Positions 1-8,824 of a DNA stretch of 64,000 bases are shown here, piece by piece; the stretch's first letter is position 1, and every line of letters starts with the position of its first letter. The position numbers were made by a program, and so were the translations under genes. The stretch is taken from positions 7,726 through 71,725 of the forward strand of contig DXMF01000024.1 in assembly GCA_019414345.1 (NCBI GenBank). Direction: 5' to 3'. The notes under the pieces were generated by a model that was not told the DNA's origin, did no database searches, and worked only from the letters and a program-made list of their open reading frames with translations. This stretch comes from Collinsella sp. GTDB taxonomy: Bacteria; Actinomycetota; Coriobacteriia; Coriobacteriales; Coriobacteriaceae.

Positions 1-1195
1 CCCCAAACCATTCTTGCGTCTGTTTCCCCAAAACAAAAGACTGATAAATAAGGCAAATAGCATTGGATATAAGCGCCGTTACAGTAGGGCCATTTAAGCC
101 AAACAACACTTGCGCGGGAGCCATGACAGCAACAGCACTGATTAAGGACAATATGCTGCCAACAAATACCCCTCGGTAGTTATCAAGAGAAACCAGCAAA
201 TCGTTGACAAACCAAGCAATGCCAGTCAAAAAGGCACAAGCCAACATAGGCTGAAGGAGATCAGAATGTTTGGCTATTCCAGCGCCATAAAACAAAGACA
301 GCAATAATTTGCCGAAAAAGAAAAGCGCAACTGCTGATATGACGCCGACAAATAAAATACCGGCAAGTATTTTACCTATAAGCGTAAAAAAGGACTTTTC
401 CCTAGAATAGTAACGCTCTACTAAATAACCTAATAAAGGATTATAGATATACGTCGCACCCATTTGGATAATTGCCACGGGAGCAGCAACTGATGCATAA
501 ATGCCTAGAGCAGAATCTCCGAATGTATAAGATAAATACTGCCTTGGAATATTCGGCGCCGCAGAAGCAGCAATGCCGCCCAGAACGATGGGCAAACAGC
601 CACATAGGAAAGCTCTGACCTTCGCTTGGGTAATTCCAAGTTTGATTGCAGAGATTCGATTTGATCTCGGATAATCGTAAATAACACCGATACCTATAGT
701 CACTACCGTCATTAGCAACAATGCACCTTCGAGGCTATTTAACAGCCCAAAGACAACAATGAACGAAAGGAGAGAACCAATGCCCTGCATTATGAGGGAT
801 TTCCCAATATAGTCCATCCTATGGCCAACCTGATCATTGGCATGCATGACATCAATAACTAAGCCGGCGGTTTTATAGAGAGCATACAAAAGAACAGCAG
901 GCACCGTATCAATACGACACGTCGCAATGGAATAGACGGCCAACATTGCAAACGCCATAAACGTAGTAAAGAAACGAAAAGTCAGGTATTCACCAGCAGA
1001 GTTTTTCCTTTCAACATCTGCAATTTGTACCGTGTACATCCTGTATTGGGCCAATTGAGAAAACATGTTGAAAATAGACATAGCAAGGGAATAAATTCCA
1101 GCAGCACTATATCCATCAGACAGTCGAACGACCAATATAGTGATTAGCCATTGACAGCCTAAATTCGTCAACGAGCCAACGGTATTCCAGAACAT
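1..1195 (-). CDS. Wzx-type polysaccharide flippase, partial (C-terminus off the window)
   Basis: The minus-strand frame is open from an ATG at 1195 to the window edge (398 codons, no stop seen). It reads MFWNTVGSLTNLGCQWLITI and continues as a string of hydrophobic segments separated by short charged loops, as in the oligosaccharide flippase (Wzx/MATE-like) superfamily. Such proteins flip undecaprenyl-linked glycans across the membrane. It lies 83 bp downstream of a GT2 gene on the same strand, so both probably belong to one surface-glycan operon. In pneumococcus a flippase of this superfamily (TacF) exports choline-containing teichoic acid precursors. The nearby licCA/licB genes make a similar role here possible, but this is inference. 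The family assignment rests on hydropathy and general pattern, not on a catalytic motif. Confidence 0.75.
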   Translation of the reverse strand, partial: MFWNTVGSLTNLGCQWLITILVVRLSDGYSAAGIYSLAMSIFNMFSQLAQYRMYTVQIADVERKNSAGEYLTFRFFTTFMAFAMLAVYSIATCRIDTVPAVLLYALYKTAGLVIDVMHANDQVGHRMDYIGKSLIMQGIGSLLSFIVVFGLLNSLEGALLLMTVVTIGIGVIYDYPRSNRISAIKLGITQAKVRAFLCGCLPIVLGGIAASAAPNIPRQYLSYTFGDSALGIYASVAAPVAIIQMGATYIYNPLLGYLVERYYSREKSFFTLIGKILAGILFVGVISAVALFFFGKLLLSLFYGAGIAKHSDLLQPMLACAFLTGIAWFVNDLLVSLDNYRGVFVGSILSLISAVAVMAPAQVLFGLNGPTVTALISNAICLIYQSFVLGKQTQEWFG

Positions 1196-1278
1196 ATTGT
1201 GTTTAATCGAAAGAGTCTTCTCTGTGGCTTCCACAAATATAAGCGCCCTTCTGAACAAGTCGCGATTCGGATACGAAG

Positions 1279-2226
1279 CTATTTTGCTTCTTTAATCATG
1301 TTTAAAATCAAAAGAAACAGCCAATTCGGTACAAGTCGCATAACGATTTCAGCTTTAGCAATGGACGGGCAAGCTCGTCGATATTTAAGCAAGCCAATTA
1401 TGGAGCGTCGCTCTCTTGCATCGGCGAACCCCATTATTTCCTTTAGGTGCGGTGAATCAGGAAATCTTTCGGCAAATTGCTTAGCTGTATCAACCCTGTT
1501 TTTAACTCTTGTTAAATACCAATCATCTTTTGAAGCAACACCCGCAAGGAATCCAGTTTCATTCCCGCCATGTCGACGATACTTAACCAAGGGAGTCGTT
1601 GTAAAACTGCACTTCCCCAGTTCGCTGCAGCCCAATGTCAACCACAAATCATGTGCAGTGGATTCCGGAAAGGGAATCATCGACTTAGCAGCACTCGCAT
1701 CTAGCATGAGAGCCATACCAATGCCGTAGCATACACTTGCAGCCTGAATAGTAATATCCTCTCCGGAGCACCAATTTACTTCAGGCGAATTTGGATGAGC
1801 TTTTCTGTAGCTCTCTACCAGCATGTTTCCGTTTTCGTCGATTACCGATCTATCGCAAACATCAAGAATTGAGCCTTCTTCTAGCATATGGTTGAGCGAA
1901 ACTTGAACTCTGTTAGGCTCCCAAATATCATCTTGATCGCAAAATACTACGTAATCCCCTTCTGCCAAAGAGAGTAGTGCCTCGAACGATTTGACATAAC
2001 CGAGATTTTTATCGCCATGATAATAACGATAGGCGTTTTTCTTTATATGCTCTTGGATAAACCCCTCTAAAGAGGCCGATTCGGGGCAGTCATTTCTGAC
2101 CAAAAGCGTAACCGGAAACGTTTGTTCATCAATCGAATCAAGTTGAGCGGCGAAAAACTTAAGATCAGGTTTATATGCTGAAAGAAGTACGCATACGCCT
2201 GTACCATTTCCCTTTTCTATTTCCAA
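1279..2226 (-). CDS. GT2 family glycosyltransferase (rhamnosyltransferase-like)
   Basis: A GT-A fold family 2 glycosyltransferase that would transfer a sugar from a nucleotide donor in surface polysaccharide synthesis. Visible features are the N-terminal VCVLLSAYKPDLKFF strand, NLGYVKSFEALLSLAEGDYV, and the donor/metal site FCDQDDIW near residue 95. No membrane segment is evident apart from a hydrophobic C-terminus (WLFLLILNM). The ATG at 2244 has no Shine-Dalgarno sequence. A TTG at 2226 is preceded by GGGAGG with good spacing, and TTG starts are used elsewhere in this window, so I prefer 2226 (315 aa); 2244 would give 321 aa. The flippase gene follows directly downstream. The sugar specificity cannot be told from sequence. 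Confidence 0.85.
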   Translation of the reverse strand: MEIEKGNGTGVCVLLSAYKPDLKFFAAQLDSIDEQTFPVTLLVRNDCPESASLEGFIQEHIKKNAYRYYHGDKNLGYVKSFEALLSLAEGDYVVFCDQDDIWEPNRVQVSLNHMLEEGSILDVCDRSVIDENGNMLVESYRKAHPNSPEVNWCSGEDITIQAASVCYGIGMALMLDASAAKSMIPFPESTAHDLWLTLGCSELGKCSFTTTPLVKYRRHGGNETGFLAGVASKDDWYLTRVKNRVDTAKQFAERFPDSPHLKEIMGFADARERRSIIGLLKYRRACPSIAKAEIVMRLVPNWLFLLILNMIKEAK

Positions 2227-2244
2227 AAATCCTCCCAAAGTCAT

Positions 2245-2600
2245 GTTTTCAAGATTAGCAAAGCAATCATTAGAGATTTAAGGTGTTGTTTATTACGCTC
2301 AAAAAAGACAGGAGAAGGCTCGGCCTTTAGATAATACATGGCGGCAAATTGAATGGTGCTCCCGTAATTTTTAACACCAACACCGACATCTCGCCCCCCC
2401 TAGAGGGAGCGAGATGGTTGGCTTTTCAAAATAATCTGAAAAGGAAGCTCGTAGAGAATTAAAATCCTGCGCACCGGAAGTGCATACAGTTTATGACTGC
2501 CTTCTCATGAAACCGCTTGCCAAATCAAAGCACCTCAATTGGAAAAGAGTCCCTTAAGAATCAGTGTCTTTCTCCCACCTTTAAAGACACTTGTCCAATA
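2245..2600. other. AT-rich intergenic stretch with a free-standing hairpin
   Basis: This gap separates the GT2 gene from the L,D-transpeptidase gene. I see no credible coding frame. It contains an 8-bp perfect stem (CATCTCGC at 2387-2394 with GCGAGATG at 2409-2416) without a U-tract on either strand, and the separate terminator-like hairpin listed at 2563-2591. The promoter of the GT2/flippase operon should lie here, but no convincing -35/-10 pair stands out. Confidence 0.4.
2563..2591 (-). terminator. Hairpin just after the L,D-transpeptidase gene
   Basis: AGTGTCTTT (2563-2571) pairs with AAAGACACT (2583-2591), 9 bp with an 11-nt loop, starting 10 nt past the stop codon at 2601. The following U-run on the minus strand is weak, so termination may be inefficient. 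Confidence 0.5.
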
Positions 2601-4670
2601 TCAATAGGAAACAACCTTTGTTCCATAAGGTATGTTATCGTAAATCCATTTTGCGTTCTGGATCTCAAGGCGCACACATCCTGCAGAGGATGGAACGCCC
2701 ATCGTGGGATCCATCACCCGGTTACTGTTGACGTAGTAGGGCGAAGAATGGAATAGATAATCACCGTAGAACTGTGTGTAGTAATAGCAAGTATATCCAT
2801 GCCCAAAGGAGTATCCCTTTCCGTAGACTTGGTACTCCCCTATCACAGTTGGCGTACTGGCTTTTCCCGTCGAACATACATATCGACGGTTTAAGGACCA
2901 ATTATTCCATGACCCAGTGTAGATGCTCGTGATACAACGCGACGTATCGACAAGTATCAGCCAATTTGTATTGCTTGAATAACTTTGAGCTTTAGCGTCC
3001 ATATAGTCTGACACCCACGCGCCGTTAGCCATGAAGTAATTCCAGGATCCGTCCACAACGCGCCAGCCAGTAGCCATAGCCCCACTAGCATCAAGCCAAT
3101 ACCAGGTGCCGCCCAAATTGAGCCATCCCGTCTGCATATAACCAGACGAATTCAAGTAATACCAATATCCGTTAACGGCAACCCAACCGGTTTTCATAAC
3201 GTAAGTAGATGGATCTAAATAGGACCAGGAGCCATCCTTGCTCAGCCAGCCAGATCGTGCATAGCCAGCGGTCTCATCAAAGAAGTACCATTTTCCGTTA
3301 ACGTTCTGCCAGCCGACGCTCAAGGAGCCATTAGTCGGATCAGCATAGAAAATGCAGCCACCAAGCGTCACGAAACCGCGCGCTTCGACCAATTCGCCAT
3401 CGCCGTTTGAAGTAAATAACTTCCCATTGCGCAATGTTCCGCACAACGAGCAGTCAGAACCAGCAAAAGCCTTAGACGGACCATCCTGAACCGAGTCCTG
3501 GACATCTACCCATTCACGACAAGCAACAGCGCCTGAGCCTTTTGCATAATAGCTTTTCCCATTTACAGAAAAATGCCCGAGCAGCATTTTGCCGTCGACG
3601 GCAGGATCAAGATAATAGTATTGGCTACCGTCCTTCAGCCAACCCGTCTTTACAATACCCGATGCATTAGATGGCTCAGCGTAATACCAGTCTCCATCGC
3701 TCATAAACCAGCCGAGTGACAGCGCTCCCGTTGAAGAAAAATGATACCGATTCGATCCGATGGAAAAAAAGCCGGTAACCATTCTATTGTCATTTGCGAT
3801 ATCGAGCCAATACCAAGCGCCGTTCACCGAACGCCAGCCCGACGCAAGTGCGCCGGAACCGTCTGCGTAATACCAGTCCGTACCATCAAACGCCCAACCA
3901 ACAGCCATTGCACCGGAATCCGATAAATAATAACGTGATGAGCCAACGGAAACGATTCCCCTAGACATAGCACCATCATTGGCGGGATCAAGCCAATACC
4001 AGTTATTGCCAGTTTGAAGCCAACCGGTTAAGACTTCACCATTGCTACCCCAATACCATAAACCGTTATCAAGACACCATCCATTAATCAGTCCATAGGT
4101 TCCAAGAAGATAAGGATGCCCATCGATAACACGTCGCCCAGTAACCATGGAACAGCCGTCAAGGGAGTCAAACCAGTACCATTGGCCTCCGATAAGCTGC
4201 CAACCATTTGCCAAAGCGCCTGATGGACTCGCGTAATACCACTTATTGTCAGTAAAAATCCAGCCGCAACTCATCGCGCCGTCACGAGCGGGGTCCAAAT
4301 AAAACAACGAGCCGTCAACATTCTGCATTCCGGTCAAACGGCAGTCGTCAAGATAGTAATACCAGGACAAACCGTCCCATTGCCATCCAGATAGTTTTTC
4401 CGTCGTCGACGAGTCTTGGCTTTCGACAACCTGTGGATTCGAATCTTCCGCTGTTTTGCCAGCATAATCGTTGGAATCTTGAGCGAGACCGCCGCCGACA
4501 GAAGCACCCGACCCTTCCGTCGAGTCGCGCTCTACGATATCGTTATCCGCCCCCTCTTCCACGGCATAAGCAGTGCAAGAAAACGCGGGGGCGAAAACCG
4601 AGAGCGAGGCGGATAGTAGCACCAAGCCGATTGCTCGCCAGCAAATTCGATGATCAATCCGAGCATTCAT
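2601..4670 (-). CDS. Secreted L,D-transpeptidase with choline-binding-type repeats
   Basis: A secreted peptidoglycan cross-linking or protein-attaching enzyme held at the wall by repeats. From the preferred start the protein is 689 aa. It has a signal peptide (residues about 1-37), a low-complexity linker, then many ~20-residue repeats of the GW-x-GxWYYLD-x-GxM-TGW type (about 60-560), and a C-terminal YkuD domain. The YkuD signature is visible as His640 followed after 24 residues by Cys664 in SAGCVRL. The start at 4712 would add 14 residues before the signal peptide; the ATG at 4670 has GGGGG upstream and fits a signal peptide better. It lies 43 bp downstream of the NlpC/P60 gene and is probably cotranscribed. 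The repeats match the pneumococcal choline-binding family (CW_binding); choline as ligand is inferred from the adjacent lic genes. Confidence 0.9.
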   Translation of the reverse strand: MNARIDHRICWRAIGLVLLSASLSVFAPAFSCTAYAVEEGADNDIVERDSTEGSGASVGGGLAQDSNDYAGKTAEDSNPQVVESQDSSTTEKLSGWQWDGLSWYYYLDDCRLTGMQNVDGSLFYLDPARDGAMSCGWIFTDNKWYYASPSGALANGWQLIGGQWYWFDSLDGCSMVTGRRVIDGHPYLLGTYGLINGWCLDNGLWYWGSNGEVLTGWLQTGNNWYWLDPANDGAMSRGIVSVGSSRYYLSDSGAMAVGWAFDGTDWYYADGSGALASGWRSVNGAWYWLDIANDNRMVTGFFSIGSNRYHFSSTGALSLGWFMSDGDWYYAEPSNASGIVKTGWLKDGSQYYYLDPAVDGKMLLGHFSVNGKSYYAKGSGAVACREWVDVQDSVQDGPSKAFAGSDCSLCGTLRNGKLFTSNGDGELVEARGFVTLGGCIFYADPTNGSLSVGWQNVNGKWYFFDETAGYARSGWLSKDGSWSYLDPSTYVMKTGWVAVNGYWYYLNSSGYMQTGWLNLGGTWYWLDASGAMATGWRVVDGSWNYFMANGAWVSDYMDAKAQSYSSNTNWLILVDTSRCITSIYTGSWNNWSLNRRYVCSTGKASTPTVIGEYQVYGKGYSFGHGYTCYYYTQFYGDYLFHSSPYYVNSNRVMDPTMGVPSSAGCVRLEIQNAKWIYDNIPYGTKVVSY

Positions 4671-4712
4671 TTCAGGCCCCCAACCGGTACCGACTGTCTT
4701 ACAAGGAATCAA

Positions 4713-6884
4713 TTAGATAAACGGACGGGCTGCGCCGATCACATTTCCCCTAGCGCTGACGGGATGAATACCGACACCCTGATGAGGCCAGGAGTCAATC
4801 ATCATACCGCCGCCAAGTGCGATTGCGATATGCCCGCGATAATAAATCACATCGCCACGCTGAATCGAGCTGGTGCTCACGGGCATAAAGATGTTGCTTC
4901 GATACCAATTCATCGAATTGTAGGTTTGGCTTGGATCCCAGCGATGGTTATAAGGGTTGTAAACACCCATATCCATGCCAGTAGCATAAAGACATTGCAA
5001 GACAAAACCAGAGCAATCAACAGCCCCGCCGGGAGCGGTAGACCAAGGCTCAATATATTGCGTACCGATATATTCGTAAGCACGCTGAATAAAGGCATTC
5101 ACGCAATCTTCCCGCGTCGCTTCGACAGAAATGCGAGAAGGAGTCACATAGGTAAAGTAGCCAGTGCAGTAGCTAGGCAACTGAACAGTCCAAGAGCTGA
5201 CCTGGGGATACTGCGGAGGATTTTGCCAGCCAACCTTGTCGCACTGGCCATCGCTCCAGAAAATTCGACGCACGCCATCGATGGTTCTTGCGCCTGTTGC
5301 CATAGCACCGCTGCCGTCTAGCCAATACCACTTACCCGAATCTTTAAGCCAGCTAACATGCATGCTGCCGTTGGAGTCAAGGTAATACCATGTTCCATTG
5401 AGGCATTTCCAACCAGTTGCCATTTTTCCGTCGGCGTTTAGGTAATACCATGCACCGTCAGTAAAAACCCATCCAGTTTTCATCGCACCAGAATCGGCAT
5501 CAAGCCAATACCAATCGCCATCAATCTGCAGCCATCCACGATGAATGACGCCCGTTCCGGGCTCAGCATAAAACCTTTGATTTGCAACATTAACCCAACC
5601 GGACGCAACCTGCCAGCCATCAGCTCCAGCTGTTTTTAGGATAGTACCGTTTTCGCGGATCACATCTTTGCAAAGATATCCATTGCCATCGGCATATCTT
5701 TCTACGCCGTCTTTAACGGTAATCCAGCTTGACACCACAAGTCTACCGCTCAGGTTTGCGAAACAATCGTTGCCGCCCACCTCAAATAAGCCCGTTTTCA
5801 TGAGATGGCTAGCAGGGTCCAGGTAATACCAACTCACGCCCTCTTTATACCAGCCAGAAATAAGCGCGCCAGATTCAGAGGCAAAATACCAGCCGTCCTC
5901 GGACTGAGCCCAACCAATAGCCATAGTCCCATTCGAATTCAAATAATATGCTGCATTGCCAAGGTCTAAATACCCAACAGACATTTTGCCGTCGGAAGCC
6001 GGATCGAGATAATACCAGGTTCCGTTAACGAGTTGCCAGCCAGTGACCGCAATACCATTAGAGCAGTAATACCAATCTACTCCATCTTTGAACCATCCAT
6101 TTACGAGGCCATAGTCGCCAAAAATGTAGGTACTTCCATCGATCTCGTGACGACCTTTGAACATAGCCAGCGTCTGAGAGTCAAAATAATAGCGAGTCCC
6201 ACCTATCGTCTGCCATGACGAAGCAAGTGCGCCCGATGGATATGCCCAGTACCAATTCCCGTCAACGAGAATCCAGCCGGTTTTCATAGCACCAGTGGCA
6301 TCTAAATAGTATTTCCCGCTCCCGAGGTCGACAAAACCAACCTGCATTATATGGGTGGCAGGATCCAGGTAATACCATGTGCCGTCTTGATAAAACCAAT
6401 CAGCAGCTAAATCGCCTCCAGCATTGGCATAAAACCAATTTCCATCTGAGTTACGTAGCCAGCAGTTCTGATATAGCGCGCCAAAAGGCGTTGCGGCATT
6501 GCCGTCATTCGCATAAAACGAAGCAGTCGATCCGCCAGCATCGGTCACATTGAAATAACCTGTCTGCATTGCACCATCATTGGCCGGATCAAGCCAATAC
6601 CAATAGCCCCCGCTTTGCAGCCAGCCAGTTTGGTGTTTACCGTTTTTTCCGTAATACCAAACTCCAGACGACTCGTCTCGTTGCCAGCCATCTTTTATGA
6701 CGGAAGAATTATCAGGTTGCAAATCATCGGAAACCACAGAAGAAAAATCCGCTTTTGACTCAATACTCTGAGCCTCAACGGAATCCTGTGCAAACGCGAC
6801 ATTCGCACTCAGGGGCAAGCAGCAAGCAGTGATTAATGACGCAGCAGCACAAACAAGCGTGGCCTTCTTTTCGAATCGATACAT
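4713..6884 (-). CDS. Secreted NlpC/P60 endopeptidase with choline-binding-type repeats
   Basis: A 723-aa secreted cell-wall hydrolase. It has a signal peptide (about 1-32), then long aromatic/glycine repeats (about 65-550) of the cell-wall-binding type, and a C-terminal NlpC/P60 cysteine peptidase domain (about 595-723). Catalytic residues visible are Cys624 in VDCSGFV and His685 in RGHIAIAL. Family members cleave D-Glu-gamma-diamino acid or stem-peptide bonds of peptidoglycan. The ATG at 6884 has a strong GGGAGGG. It is transcribed divergently from the lic operon, with only 165 bp between the two start codons, so the two promoters may be co-regulated. Repeat units such as GWLQSGGYWYWLDPANDGAM match those of the other surface proteins here. 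Confidence 0.9.
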   Translation of the reverse strand: MYRFEKKATLVCAAASLITACCLPLSANVAFAQDSVEAQSIESKADFSSVVSDDLQPDNSSVIKDGWQRDESSGVWYYGKNGKHQTGWLQSGGYWYWLDPANDGAMQTGYFNVTDAGGSTASFYANDGNAATPFGALYQNCWLRNSDGNWFYANAGGDLAADWFYQDGTWYYLDPATHIMQVGFVDLGSGKYYLDATGAMKTGWILVDGNWYWAYPSGALASSWQTIGGTRYYFDSQTLAMFKGRHEIDGSTYIFGDYGLVNGWFKDGVDWYYCSNGIAVTGWQLVNGTWYYLDPASDGKMSVGYLDLGNAAYYLNSNGTMAIGWAQSEDGWYFASESGALISGWYKEGVSWYYLDPASHLMKTGLFEVGGNDCFANLSGRLVVSSWITVKDGVERYADGNGYLCKDVIRENGTILKTAGADGWQVASGWVNVANQRFYAEPGTGVIHRGWLQIDGDWYWLDADSGAMKTGWVFTDGAWYYLNADGKMATGWKCLNGTWYYLDSNGSMHVSWLKDSGKWYWLDGSGAMATGARTIDGVRRIFWSDGQCDKVGWQNPPQYPQVSSWTVQLPSYCTGYFTYVTPSRISVEATREDCVNAFIQRAYEYIGTQYIEPWSTAPGGAVDCSGFVLQCLYATGMDMGVYNPYNHRWDPSQTYNSMNWYRSNIFMPVSTSSIQRGDVIYYRGHIAIALGGGMMIDSWPHQGVGIHPVSARGNVIGAARPFI

Positions 6885-6974
6885 AAGCGACCCTCCCAGA
6901 TATCCTATTTAGTTATTTTAATCCACCTTTCGAGATTGATTTTCGCTACTTTCTGTTCAGTCTATGTAGCTAAA

Positions 6975-7003
6975 TACAATTGATTGAACATATCGTTCAA
7001 TCA
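6975..7003 (+). promoter_or_regulatory. lic promoter -10 and overlapping 9-bp palindromic operator
   Basis: TACAAT (6975-6980) is a good -10 candidate; no good -35 is seen. Directly after it lies a perfect inverted repeat, TGATTGAAC (6981-6989), ATATC, GTTCAATCA (6995-7003), which would cover the transcription start. A dyad of this size between divergent genes is typical of a winged-helix dimer operator. The obvious candidate binder is the winged-helix domain at the N-terminus of the LicCA fusion just downstream; this is inference. Confidence 0.6.
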
Positions 7004-7049
7004 TTCTATTCTTTTCCTAAGCAATGAACATCTTAATTGGAGGCCTGCA

Positions 7050-8822
7050 GTGGAACTGACCAAGCGTAACTTTACAGTTCTGTACGAATACCTAAAGAAC
7101 CCATATGCCAGCCAGCGAGAAGTTGCCGAGCGCACCGGCCTTTCACTTGGATCAGTAAACGCAGCGAATAAAGAGCTCACGAATGAGGGGCTTCTCGAAT
7201 CGGACAGCCTAACCGACGGCGGTTACGAAGCGCTTCATCCCTATAAGGTTGAAAACGCAGTGATATTGGCTGCGGGGCTTTCGAGCCGCTTTGCTCCCAT
7301 TTCGTATGAAAAGCCCAAAGGCCTTTTAAAAGTACGTGGTGAGATCCTCATTGAGCGACAGATTAGGCAGCTGCAAGACGCAGGTATCAGCAATATCACC
7401 GTCGTTGTCGGCTATAAAAAAGAATATTTCTTCTATCTCGAAAGCAAGTTCGGCGTCTCGATTGTCGTCAACAACGAATATGCATCCAAAAATAACCACG
7501 CATCGCTTATGTGCGTAAAAGAGCGGCTTGGCAACACCTATATTTGCTCAAGCGATGATTACCTTCTAAACAATCCGTTCGAAGCATACGTTTGGAAAGC
7601 ATTTTATTCTGCTCAATATGCTGAAGGCGCCACCAAAGAATGGTGCATTCAAACCGGAGCAATGGACAGAATTACCAATGTTACGATTGGCGGTTCCGAT
7701 GCTTGGTATATGCTCGGACATGTCTACTTTGATAAAGCCTTCTCGCTTGCATTTAAGCAGATTCTCGAAACGGAATATAACAAGCCCGAAACAACGGACA
7801 AGCTTTGGGAAGATCTATATATCGAGCACATCAAGGAGCTCGATATGGTTATCAAGAAGTATCCTGAGGGCGAGATCAACGAATTCGATTCTCTTGATGA
7901 GCTGCGTGCCTTTGATCCGCATTTTATCGAAAACGTTGACTCCGATATTTTCGATAACATCGAGCAAGTGCTCGGCTGCTCCAAAACAGAGATTCACGAC
8001 GTTTATCCCCTTAAACAAGGTCTTACGAATCTATCGTGCCACTTTAGAACCAATGACGGAGAGTACGTTTACCGCCATCCGGGAGTCGGGACCGAACTGC
8101 TTATTAACAGAAATGGAGAAGTAGCCGCACTTAAAAAGGCCAAGGAGCTCGGCCTTGACGACACGTTCATTCATGAGGACCCAAAGCGTGGTTGGAAAAT
8201 TTCGAAGTTTGTACCCAACGCAAAGCAGCCTGACCCGCATGATCCTGCCCAAATGAATCGAATGATGCAGATGTGTCGTTCGCTTCACGAGAGTGGTGCA
8301 AATGTTGAAACCGAATTTGACTTCTACCTCGAAGCGAAGCGCTACGAATCACTTCTTCTGGAAAAAGGTCCCATCGACATTCCAGGCTACAGGGAAATGT
8401 CCGCCGAAATCGATGAATTGGAGCACTTTGTACAGGCCGATAATGCACCAAAATGCCTTTGCCACAATGACTTCTTTTACCTCAATTTCCTTATCGATGA
8501 GAACGACAAGTACTATCTCATTGACTGGGAATATGCTGGCATGAGCGATTACGCAAACGATTTTGGAACATGCAGTGTCTGCTGCGAGCTTTCCGAAGAT
8601 GAAGTCGACCGCGCGCTTGATGCATATTTTGGGCGCAAGGCAACAAACAACGAAATTGCGCATAACTATGCGCACATTGCCCTTGCAGGATGGTGCTGGT
8701 ACCTCTGGTCTCTTCTGAAAGAAGCCGAAGGCGACTTCGTGGGCGAATGGCTCTATATCTACTTCAATTACGGTGCCAAATACCTCAAAAAGGCACTGGA
8801 GATCTATCGGAAAGGTGAGTAA
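7050..8822 (+). CDS. Winged-helix / phosphocholine cytidylyltransferase / choline kinase triple fusion (LicC-LicA)
   Basis: This single protein would phosphorylate choline and activate it to CDP-choline, the donor for decorating surface glycans. From a GTG start at 7050 (GGAGG six bases before it) it is 590 aa. Residues 1-65 form a MarR-like winged helix (QREVAERTGLSLGSVNAANK). Residues about 70-290 are a nucleotidyltransferase with LAAGLSSRF and the KPKGLL activation motif, as in LicC. Residues about 310-590 are a LicA/APH-type kinase with CHNDFFYLNF (catalytic Asp474) and LIDWEYA (Asp492). The longer frame from 6984 would start inside the palindrome and lacks a ribosome site. It is followed 2 bp later by a LicB-type transporter. 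The substrate is inferred from domain pairing and the transporter; a sugar nucleotide is a less likely alternative. Confidence 0.88.
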   Translation: MELTKRNFTVLYEYLKNPYASQREVAERTGLSLGSVNAANKELTNEGLLESDSLTDGGYEALHPYKVENAVILAAGLSSRFAPISYEKPKGLLKVRGEILIERQIRQLQDAGISNITVVVGYKKEYFFYLESKFGVSIVVNNEYASKNNHASLMCVKERLGNTYICSSDDYLLNNPFEAYVWKAFYSAQYAEGATKEWCIQTGAMDRITNVTIGGSDAWYMLGHVYFDKAFSLAFKQILETEYNKPETTDKLWEDLYIEHIKELDMVIKKYPEGEINEFDSLDELRAFDPHFIENVDSDIFDNIEQVLGCSKTEIHDVYPLKQGLTNLSCHFRTNDGEYVYRHPGVGTELLINRNGEVAALKKAKELGLDDTFIHEDPKRGWKISKFVPNAKQPDPHDPAQMNRMMQMCRSLHESGANVETEFDFYLEAKRYESLLLEKGPIDIPGYREMSAEIDELEHFVQADNAPKCLCHNDFFYLNFLIDENDKYYLIDWEYAGMSDYANDFGTCSVCCELSEDEVDRALDAYFGRKATNNEIAHNYAHIALAGWCWYLWSLLKEAEGDFVGEWLYIYFNYGAKYLKKALEIYRKGE

Positions 8823-8824
8823 CG

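Noticed and set aside
2387..2416. CATCTCGC/GCGAGATG hairpin as a terminator
   Set aside because: No U-tract on either strand and no gene end close by; recorded only as a free hairpin.
7050..8822. LicC-like domain as a sugar nucleotidyltransferase
   Set aside because: Fusion to a LicA-type kinase and coupling to a LicB-type transporter favour choline; a sugar substrate remains only a minor alternative.
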